DNA from: Eggerthellaceae bacterium UBA5906
GTDB lineage: Bacteria; Actinomycetota; Coriobacteriia; Coriobacteriales; Eggerthellaceae
Assembly (NCBI GenBank): GCA_002431805.1
Contig: DJEE01000025.1
Coordinates: 1-47,223 of the forward strand
Length of the DNA stretch: 47,223 bases
Reading direction: 5' to 3'
Shown here: positions 41,247-47,223 of the stretch, in pieces
Layout of the letters: the number at the start of each line of letters is the position of its first letter
Numbering within the stretch: the stretch's first letter is position 1
Made by a program: the position numbers and the translations under genes
Notes under the pieces: generated by a model
What the model saw: the letters and a program-made list of their open reading frames with translations, nothing else
Told to the model about the DNA's origin: nothing
The model's database searches: none

Positions 41247-42776
41247 TTAGAACTTCAGCTGCATGAGCTTGCCGATGGTTAGGACGTAGATGCGGAAGGC
41301 TTCTTTTAGCAGCGTTTCGCTTACCGCCTCGTCGGGGCCGTGCATGCTGCCCGCCCATTCGGGCGTGCTCACCCACGGCTTTTCAGGCCCAAAGCTTGCC
41401 GCCGGGCACGCGAATTCGCGCGCATACGTGCCACCGCCCATGGTGAACGGCTTGGCGTTTTCGCCCGTGGCTTGGTTGTACGAGGAAAGCAACGCCTGGA
41501 TAGCCGGGTTTTCAGGGTCAACCAGGAAGGGAACGTCATCGCGTGTTTTCGCGCACGAGCCGCCCGCAACCTGCGCCAACTCATCAAGCTTCGCGTTTAG
41601 CGCATCGCCCGAGGTGGCCGTGGGGTAACGCGCATCGACGGTTTGGGTGAACCGGTTGCCGCGCGTTGCCGCCAAGCCCGCAACAACGGTAAGCGGGCCG
41701 AAGTGCTCGTCCGCGCAGTCAAGGCCGATGGCGCTGCCGTCCGTTGTTTCGGCGATGCGCGCAACGGTTTCGAAGTACGCGCGCTCCTGACCTGCGACTA
41801 TGCCCGCATCAAGCAGATAGTTCGCCAGCATGCCAATGGCACTGATGCCCGATTCGGGCAAACTGGCGTGCGCACTGCGGCCCGTGGCCGTCACGCGAAC
41901 GAAGGGGCCCGCCACCGCAGAGGCCGCCGGCTCCGCAACTTCACCGGTCACTTGCGTAAGCAGTTGCTCAACCTCGGACGCATCCACGGGTTCAACCGCA
42001 ATACCTTGCGTGGCAGGCAAGGCCGCTACATCGGCGCGCACTATCGCCTGCGCATGGCCCGGCACCGCATTCACCGCTGTTCCGCCTTCGAACAGTGCAA
42101 CCGTGCGCTCCCCCACCGGCAAATCGGCGCTGGTCAAAAGACCGTTGTAGATGCCTTTTTCGCCGTAGCACACGGGGAACTCCGCATCGGGCGTAAACAA
42201 AAACGCCGGGTCAGCATGGTGCGTGCGGTAATAGCGCACGTCGCCCATGCCCGTTTCCTCGTTCGCGCCGAAAATGAAGCGCAGCGTGTAGGGCAGCTGC
42301 GGCGCCTCGCCGGTAAGCTGCAGCTGGCGCCACAGGTTCATGGCGTGCAGCGCCACCACGCACGGACCCTTGTCGTCGATAACACCGCGACCCACCAAAT
42401 AGCCGTCCTTGCGCGTAACCTGGTAGGGCTCGAAATGCCAGCCGGGACCCGCCGGCACCACGTCCATGTGGCCGATAATGCCCAGCTGCGTGGCACTTTT
42501 ACCCGCAAAGTCGGCGTAGCCCACGTAGCCTTCATCGTCATGCGCTGTAAAGCCCATGCGTTTTGCCAGGTCAAGCGCCCCATCAAGTGCCTTGCGCGGC
42601 CCCGGGCCAAAGGGTGCGCCCTCACCCGCCGCGCCCTTGTCTTCGAAGCTGGGAATACGAACCAACGTGTTAATGTCGGCAACAACGTCTTCCCAATGTT
42701 TATCCAGGTACTCCTGAACGCGCTGCTCCAACAATGCATCGGAGGGCATGGCTGTTTGCGCCGCTTCCGTATTCAT
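41247..42776 (-). CDS. pepV: Dipeptidase PepV-like (M20 metallopeptidase)
   Basis: PepV is a dinuclear zinc dipeptidase that finishes peptide breakdown inside the cell. The ATG I choose follows GGAG by eight nt and gives 509 residues, somewhat above the usual 466-470. Likely zinc ligands are His in IIGHMDVVP, Asp in RGVIDDKGP, Glu pair in FGANEETGMGD, Asp in FTPDAEFP and His in AGSMHGPDE. A lid domain of about 200 residues, with SAHASLPESG, separates the two halves. The frame stays open upstream through the complement of the tRNA gene, but that part is not translated. It lies between the kinase and regulator genes of a LytS/LytTR pair. Confidence 0.92.
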   Translation of the reverse strand: MNTEAAQTAMPSDALLEQRVQEYLDKHWEDVVADINTLVRIPSFEDKGAAGEGAPFGPGPRKALDGALDLAKRMGFTAHDDEGYVGYADFAGKSATQLGIIGHMDVVPAGPGWHFEPYQVTRKDGYLVGRGVIDDKGPCVVALHAMNLWRQLQLTGEAPQLPYTLRFIFGANEETGMGDVRYYRTHHADPAFLFTPDAEFPVCYGEKGIYNGLLTSADLPVGERTVALFEGGTAVNAVPGHAQAIVRADVAALPATQGIAVEPVDASEVEQLLTQVTGEVAEPAASAVAGPFVRVTATGRSAHASLPESGISAIGMLANYLLDAGIVAGQERAYFETVARIAETTDGSAIGLDCADEHFGPLTVVAGLAATRGNRFTQTVDARYPTATSGDALNAKLDELAQVAGGSCAKTRDDVPFLVDPENPAIQALLSSYNQATGENAKPFTMGGGTYAREFACPAASFGPEKPWVSTPEWAGSMHGPDEAVSETLLKEAFRIYVLTIGKLMQLKF

Positions 42777-42796
42777 GAACACATCTCCATTTCTAG

Positions 42797-42825
42797 TTGT
42801 GCGTTGCTCAAACTTCCGATATAAT
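42797..42825 (+). promoter_or_regulatory. Promoter of tRNA-Leu(CAA)
   Basis: TTGTGC (42797-42802) and a perfect TATAAT (42820-42825) are 17 nt apart and lie 13 nt before the tRNA 5' end. The pepV promoter must overlap this short gap on the other strand. Confidence 0.75.
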
Positions 42826-42838
42826 AACCAAGCTACAT

Positions 42839-42922
42839 GCCCGAGTGGCGGAATGGCAGACGCGGCGGTCTCAAAAACCGTTGTCTCACGACGTGCGAGT
42901 TCGACTCTCGCCTCGGGCACCA
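42839..42922 (+). tRNA. tRNA-Leu, anticodon CAA
   Basis: The 84-nt class II tRNA has acceptor GCCCGAG paired with CTCGGGC, discriminator A and encoded CCA. The anticodon loop CTCAAAA gives CAA (reads UUG). The variable arm is TTGTCTCACGACG and the T loop is GAGTTCGACTC. Confidence 0.97.
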
Positions 42923-42931
42923 TTCAAAACC

Positions 42932-42957
42932 AACGGCCCCGCTTCTGCGGGGCCGTT
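42932..42957 (+). terminator. Terminator of tRNA-Leu(CAA)
   Basis: AACGGCCCCGC and GCGGGGCCGTT form a perfect 11-bp stem with loop TTCT, followed by TCATTGT. It begins ten nt after the tRNA. Confidence 0.82.
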
Positions 42958-42993
42958 TCATTGTACGCTCATTCGCCTTTCGACCCGAATGCG

Positions 42994-43133
42994 AAAAAAC
43001 GATACGTTTGGATTTAAATTCGTTTGCCGCCAGATACCGCTGCCTGAAGCATCACGTTTCCCCAAGTCGCAGCCTTGCAGCTAAATGGACAGCTGCGACT
43101 GCCTAGATTAAAATCCAAACGTATCCTATTTTG
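42994..43133. repeat. Inverted repeat, family 2, copy 2
   Basis: ACGATACGTTTGGATTTAAA near 42999 and the complement TTAAAATCCAAACGTATC near 43108 have the same arms as the element at 31792. The enclosed 85 bp is unlike that of copy 1. It ends just before the stop of the LytS-type gene. Confidence 0.85.
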
Positions 43134-43150
43134 GCTCCAAGCCTCGCCCG

Positions 43151-44470
43151 CTACTCCTGATATTGGCGAAGCGCACCGTCTACCAGCACTAGGCGCACCG
43201 TGGTGCCTTTCCCCAGCTCGCTTTCCACTTCCAAGCGCGTCCCCGGGCCGAAGTAACCGCAAATGCGGTCGTGCACGTTGCCCACGGCAATGCCGCAGCC
43301 TGTGGTTGAGCCCGGGTGCAAAATGTTCTGGCACGCTTCCTGCGTCATGCCGTTACCGTCGTCTGCCACCGACACGATCACGTCGTTGCCCTGGCGGATA
43401 GCGCTCACGCGGATGGTCAGCTTGCCCTCGGAGGGCAACGCGTGGCGCACCGCATTTTCAACCAGCGGCTGGATCAAAAACGGCGGCACCATCATGTCGT
43501 TGACCTCGGGCTGAACGTCGCACGCCAGCTCCAGGCGGTCTTCGCCGAAACGCGCCAGCTCGAACATGAAGTAGCGCTGGGTTTGCTCAAGTTCACGCCT
43601 AAACTCAATCAAGTCGCCGGAATCCTCCAGCGTGCTGCGATAAAACTTCGCGAACTCACGCAGCAGCGTGCGGGCGCGATTGGGGTCGGTGCGCGTAAAC
43701 GATGCGATGGTGTTGATGGTGTTGAACAGGAAATGCGGGTTGATCTGGCTTTGAAGCATTTTCAGCTCCATTTTGGTTGCCAACGCCGTTTGTTCCTCAA
43801 GCGCCGATGCCGCCATTTGCGTAGACAACAGCTGCCCAAAGCCGATGGCGATGGACTTCTGCGTTTCGCTGATGTGGTTGGCGCTGCGATAGTAGAACTT
43901 CAGCGTGCCCTTAACGTCTTTGCCCACGGTAAGCGGCACGATAATAGCCGCATTGATGCCGTGCACGCCGTTAGGGAAGCCGATTTCCTCGGGCGTGAAC
44001 AACACGCGCGTTTTGCCGTCCTGCAGCGTGGCGTACGTGGCGTGCGTGCGGATGGTGCTGCCCGTGGGGTTGTCGGACTCTTCGTAGCCCGCATACCCCA
44101 AAATGCTGTGGTCGTCGGTAATGGCAACCGCAATAGCTGCCGTTGAAGGGAGCAGCAAGCTGCAGATGCGCTGCGCCGATTTCGCGTCAAGGCCCTCGCC
44201 CATGGCTTTAAGCGTTTGGCTTGCCAGCTGCAAAACCGCGTTCGACTGGCGCGCGCGCACCGAGTCGGGGTCCATGAGCAGGCGGATAAGCACGGCCATG
44301 GCCAGCGTGAACACGATGCCGGCGAAAAACAGCGCCAGGATGCTGGCATCGGGCGAAACCAGGTTCCAAATAAGCACCAGCCCCGACAGCGCCACCAGCA
44401 CCGACATGAGCATCTCAAGCGTGAAAAAACGCGGCAGCTTCCCGCGACCGTCCTCGATGTCCGCGTTCAT
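43151..44470 (-). CDS. LytS/YehU-type sensor histidine kinase
   Basis: The kinase of 439 residues has two membrane helices (about 18-38 and 43-65), a GAF-like domain (about 90-225) and a His_kinase domain. Its acceptor histidine is in LQSQINPHFLFNTINTIASF, the LytS signature. A HATPase domain follows with QPLVENAVRHAL, VADDGNGM and GCGIAVGNV. It lacks the 5TM-Lyt sensor domain of S. aureus LytS, so its signal is probably different, sensed through the GAF or membrane part. The ATG follows AAGGAG by nine nt. Its partner should be the LytTR regulator at 40.2-41.0 kb. A TauE/SafE carrier gene lies 25 nt upstream and may be co-transcribed. Confidence 0.93.
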   Translation of the reverse strand: MNADIEDGRGKLPRFFTLEMLMSVLVALSGLVLIWNLVSPDASILALFFAGIVFTLAMAVLIRLLMDPDSVRARQSNAVLQLASQTLKAMGEGLDAKSAQRICSLLLPSTAAIAVAITDDHSILGYAGYEESDNPTGSTIRTHATYATLQDGKTRVLFTPEEIGFPNGVHGINAAIIVPLTVGKDVKGTLKFYYRSANHISETQKSIAIGFGQLLSTQMAASALEEQTALATKMELKMLQSQINPHFLFNTINTIASFTRTDPNRARTLLREFAKFYRSTLEDSGDLIEFRRELEQTQRYFMFELARFGEDRLELACDVQPEVNDMMVPPFLIQPLVENAVRHALPSEGKLTIRVSAIRQGNDVIVSVADDGNGMTQEACQNILHPGSTTGCGIAVGNVHDRICGYFGPGTRLEVESELGKGTTVRLVLVDGALRQYQE

Positions 44471-44495
44471 TGCGCCAACTCCTTCCCTCAACGTT

Positions 44496-45317
44496 TCATG
44501 AGCCCAGTATACCGAACTCGTTAAGCATGAGCATCACAGCCGCCACCAGCAAAAAACCGCCGAACGCAAAGCGCAGCTGACGTTCGGGAACCACCCGCAC
44601 CAGCCGCGCGCCCAGCCATGCGCCGGGAATGGTGCCGACAACAATGGAAATGCCCGCAAAGTAGTTGATGTTGCCCAGAATGGCCTGCTCGACAACACCC
44701 GGGATGGCCAGAATCATGATGGCGATGAGCGACGTGCCCGACGCTAAGCTCATAGGGATGCTTAAGATGGCAAGCATCATGGGCACCATGATGAATCCGC
44801 CGCCCACGCCCACGTAGCCCGACGCCAATCCCGCAACAAGACCGATACCCGCGCCCTGCAAAAGCTGCTTGCGCGAAAGTTCGGGCTGTGCGGGAACGGG
44901 CTGCTTTGCTTTCGCGCCGCCCTTGTTCTGCGCGCGCTTCGGCGCAGCCATCGCTTTCTTGAACATTTTGTAGGCGCTGAAACCGATGACCAGCGCAGCC
45001 ACCAGAATAACCATCCAGCCCGGTGACACACTTGCCAGCCATACGCCCACTGGCGACATGACCGCGCCGCCCAGGCCAAGCGCTACGCCCAGCTTTGGCA
45101 CACACGTTTTCGCACGCGTATGCGACGCCACGCCCGAGATGGACGTGGGGATGATGGCAAACAGGCTGGTGGCGGTGCTGGCCATAGGGCTCATGCCGAA
45201 CGCCAAGCGGAAGATGGGCACCATGATGGTGCCGCCGCCCACGCCAAGCAGGCCCGACATAACGCCAACGAATACGCCCGCCACCGCGGGTCCGGCAAAC
45301 TGTAGGAAAAGGTCCAC
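44496..45317 (-). CDS. TauE/SafE family membrane carrier
   Basis: TauE/SafE proteins export or import small anions such as sulfite or sulfoacetate. The 273-residue protein has two repeats of the family signature, GVMSGLLGVGGGTIMVPIF at about 18 and GLASGYVGVGGGFIMVPMM at about 165. Together they make eight or so hydrophobic segments, joined by a basic, Lys/Ala/Pro-rich loop (about 118-148). The GTG start follows AGGA by eight nt. The gene lies upstream of the LytS-type kinase with a gap of 25 nt. The anion cannot be assigned. Confidence 0.9.
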   Translation of the reverse strand: MDLFLQFAGPAVAGVFVGVMSGLLGVGGGTIMVPIFRLAFGMSPMASTATSLFAIIPTSISGVASHTRAKTCVPKLGVALGLGGAVMSPVGVWLASVSPGWMVILVAALVIGFSAYKMFKKAMAAPKRAQNKGGAKAKQPVPAQPELSRKQLLQGAGIGLVAGLASGYVGVGGGFIMVPMMLAILSIPMSLASGTSLIAIMILAIPGVVEQAILGNINYFAGISIVVGTIPGAWLGARLVRVVPERQLRFAFGGFLLVAAVMLMLNEFGILGS

Positions 45318-45353
45318 GAGATTCGTCCTGCTTTCGATATTCCGCCGCTTTGG

Positions 45354-46652
45354 CTATTCAGCAATGTTCAGGCGAATTTCGCTGGTAACGCCCGGGTCGA
45401 CGCCTGCGGCAGGGCCCGCTACGGGGATTGCTGTGGCCTGCGGATTCACGCTAGCCTGCCGACGCGCCACCGATTGCACGATGGCCGTGTGCAGGATTTG
45501 GTCGCTCTCCATGCGCGCCATCAGCTCGGGCCACACGAACTGGAACTCGAAGTACTTCGAGCAGTTGCGCTGCGCGTACATAACAGCGTCTGTGCGTGCG
45601 GCCTTTGCCGCCTGGCGGTATGCCTTCTTGTCCTTGCGCGCGAGACTGCGCAAAATGGCCGTGATGCGAATGCGCCTGGTGATGCCCGGCTCCAAAAACG
45701 GCCCCGGATACGGCTCAAGCGATTGCGGCTTGACCTGCATCAAGTCGATTTGCGTGCGGCTGTATTCCATCTTGCGATACTCGTACAACCAGCGGTAAAT
45801 GTCCTGGCGGAATCGCGTGCCCTCGCTGGCGGTTGCCGGCGGCAGGTGGCGCAAGCTCCATTGGTTGTCGAACCAGATGTCGCTTCCGTACATGCGCAGG
45901 TTCAGCATGTAATCTAAATCTTCGCCGCGCGCAATCCACGGGTCGAACGACAGACGTTTGAACGCTTCCTTGTGAAGCGCCAAGCAGCCGCCGCACACAT
46001 GGTTGCTGCGCGAAAGGCGCGGGCCGCGCATGGCTTTCGAAATCCACTTGTTGAACGCTTTGCCCTGCTGCCAAAAACGGTTGTACCACTTGTCTTGGCT
46101 TTTTGAGAGGAACGACCCCTCGGAGTTGAAGTAGAAGCCGGATTTTGCAAGGATGGGCACGCCTTTGCGCGTGAGTTTCCCCAGGCCATACACGCCTTTT
46201 TGCAGGAAGTCGGCATCGTCGATAACCTCGTCGTCGTCCAGGAACACCACGGAGTCGAAGCCCATGACGTTGGCGACCACCAGGCCCAAATTGCGGATGG
46301 CGCCGTAACCGGTAAGGCCGATTTCGCGCGAGAGCTTGCCCAAGCCCAGCTGCTCCATGCGCTGCTGCACCAGGTTGTACTCCGCCGCGCCGATAACCGC
46401 CACGTTGAGCGCGGGGAAGCGCGAGACGATGTCCTGCACCTTGTCGGATGCTTGCGGCTCGGCCGATTTGTCGGCGGCCACCAGCACGATAATCTGCCCG
46501 ATGCCACGTACCTTTTGCAGCGATGTGAGCAAACGAGGCAGCTCACCAGGGTTTTTGAGCGGAGTAGCGTGATCGTACGTTGCCGTCACGCTAGCAGGTT
46601 CCTTGCGACGCCGCGAGGAAACAAACGTTGGGATAACGATGACCGGATTCAT
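45354..46652 (-). CDS. GT-A fold glycosyltransferase
   Basis: This 432-residue protein has the GT-A pattern of a family 2-like glycosyltransferase. The N-terminal VIVIPTF strand is followed by VVFLDDDEVIDDADFLQ, which carries the DxD metal site. Then come NHVCGGCLALHKEAFKRL and ARGEDLDYMLNLRMYGSDIWFDNQ, where the ED pair fits the usual base position. From about 340 the protein is basic and helical. No signal peptide or membrane helix is present, so it acts in the cytoplasm. AAGGA lies five nt before the ATG. It is not in a polysaccharide cluster within this window, so the acceptor is open. Confidence 0.85.
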   Translation of the reverse strand: MNPVIVIPTFVSSRRRKEPASVTATYDHATPLKNPGELPRLLTSLQKVRGIGQIIVLVAADKSAEPQASDKVQDIVSRFPALNVAVIGAAEYNLVQQRMEQLGLGKLSREIGLTGYGAIRNLGLVVANVMGFDSVVFLDDDEVIDDADFLQKGVYGLGKLTRKGVPILAKSGFYFNSEGSFLSKSQDKWYNRFWQQGKAFNKWISKAMRGPRLSRSNHVCGGCLALHKEAFKRLSFDPWIARGEDLDYMLNLRMYGSDIWFDNQWSLRHLPPATASEGTRFRQDIYRWLYEYRKMEYSRTQIDLMQVKPQSLEPYPGPFLEPGITRRIRITAILRSLARKDKKAYRQAAKAARTDAVMYAQRNCSKYFEFQFVWPELMARMESDQILHTAIVQSVARRQASVNPQATAIPVAGPAAGVDPGVTSEIRLNIAE

Positions 46653-46896
46653 GCACGTCCTTTGCTTCGAGTTCGTTTACGCAAGTGCAAGGCGGCAGCT
46701 ACGGGTTTCCCCGTTGCGCGGCGCAAGGCCAAGCGGCCCCGCTCGCAACCACCACGCACAGGCGCGTGCGTTGCTAGTACGGTTAACCGTATTATTGTAG
46801 CGTTTTTAGGCAACGCATGCGAAACCGCCCCTCAACCGGACAGCAACAAGGAAAGCGGCGCAAACCCGGTTTGCCCGGCCCTTGCGGGGCCTTCGT
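46653..46896. other. Gene-free stretch upstream of the glycosyltransferase
   Basis: No gene, RNA or strong hairpin seen. It should include the glycosyltransferase promoter. Confidence 0.4.
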
Positions 46897-47047
46897 TGTC
46901 ACGAAATCGCTCGTGTTTGCGTTTTGCCGAGAAAGACCCGGATAGCGAAAATTTCAGCAAGGTGATGACCAGGCAAAACGTTTTGCGAATGCGGCGACAT
47001 ACTTGGCACATGCGAGTTAAAACACAAACACGAGCGAGTTTGCGACA
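46897..47047. repeat. Inverted repeat, family 3, copy 2
   Basis: TGTCACGAAATCGCTCGTG (from 46897) and CACGAGCGAGTTTGCGACA (to 47047) are the arms. The left arm has a few mismatches while the right arm equals that of copy 1 at 17716-17744. Total length is 151 bp, the same as copy 1. Confidence 0.85.
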
Positions 47048-47084
47048 TTACGGCTTCGGGGGTTCGCGAGAACGACGTTGCCGC

Positions 47085-47223
47085 AAAATCGCGTTAGTTT
47101 GTGACTTGCTGCGAGGGTGCTGGGTATGTGATTTAGCAGCAAGTCTGTGACCTGGGCAAATGCCATCAGCACATGCAGTGCTGGTTGCCACGTTGGAATT
47201 AAGTCACAAACTAACGCGTTTTT
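47085..47223. repeat. Inverted repeat at the window edge, related layout to family 3
   Basis: AAAATCGCGTTAGTTTGTG (from 47085) and CACAAACTAACGCGTTTTT (to 47223) pair at 22 of 23 positions over the full arms. Inside, CTTGCTGC and GCAGCAAG form another hairpin. The element may continue beyond the window. Confidence 0.75.

Noticed and set aside
41643-42824. Open frame of 393 codons antisense to pepV
   Set aside because: Zinc-ligand motifs of PepV lie on the other strand; this frame runs almost to the tRNA and has no start signal.
42777-42923. N-terminal extension of PepV
   Set aside because: The extra residues are the complement of tRNA-Leu(CAA), and a good ribosome site precedes the inner ATG.

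Overview
The window reads as a chromosomal segment of an anaerobic, GC-rich actinobacterium of the class Coriobacteriia, most likely family Eggerthellaceae. The grounds are indirect: a LuxR-type regulator carrying about twelve membrane helices, several Tat-exported molybdenum/tungsten and iron-sulfur redox proteins, a FolP-FolK fusion, and cytochrome bd as the only visible oxygen-using enzyme. No rRNA marker is present, so the genus stays open. I found 34 protein genes, two leucine tRNAs and no phage, transposase or CRISPR array.

Layout. 1-11.1 kb is a leftward housekeeping block: a MATE exporter, birA, folP-folK, ftsH, hpt, maf, tilS and an RlmD-type rRNA methyltransferase. 11.4-14.6 kb holds a rightward orphan hybrid histidine kinase and a small holin-like membrane protein. 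14.6-17.2 kb is a leftward cydA-cydB operon ending in a 57-residue two-helix protein. A 930-bp repeat-filled gap precedes lrgA-lrgB (18.2-19.6 kb), followed by an iron alcohol dehydrogenase and a ferritin, both leftward and separated by another 1.1-kb gap. 23.7-28.2 kb is a leftward PsrABC/PhsABC-type molybdoenzyme operon with its TorD chaperone at the head. At 28.3-31.5 kb a YdhY-like ferredoxin and a YdhV-like aldehyde-ferredoxin-oxidoreductase protein diverge from one intergenic region. 32.0-36.0 kb has an IscU-like scaffold with an acidic partner, divergent from the LuxR-type membrane regulator. 36.0-46.7 kb has YigZ, a CPA1 antiporter, tRNA-Leu(CAG), a CPBP protease, a LytTR regulator, PepV, tRNA-Leu(CAA), a LytS-type kinase, a TauE/SafE carrier and a glycosyltransferase.

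The most interesting result is a small candidate regulon. Three promoters (YdhY-like ferredoxin, AOR-like enzyme, IscU-like scaffold) share a palindromic site, CCCTC-TTT-GAGGG, in the same orientation, each exactly 20 nt upstream of a weak -10 hexamer. The geometry suggests one activator switching on an iron-sulfur/pterin redox module together with a dedicated cluster scaffold. The neighbouring LuxR-type membrane regulator is the obvious candidate.

The second theme is repeats. The spaces between genes are packed with long inverted repeats of at least five families. One 84-bp copy sits in frame inside birA and is translated into 28 residues. A compact three-way-junction RNA candidate followed by a terminator lies in the gap between the alcohol dehydrogenase and ferritin genes. 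Everything here comes from reading the sequence; no alignment, folding or database search was run.
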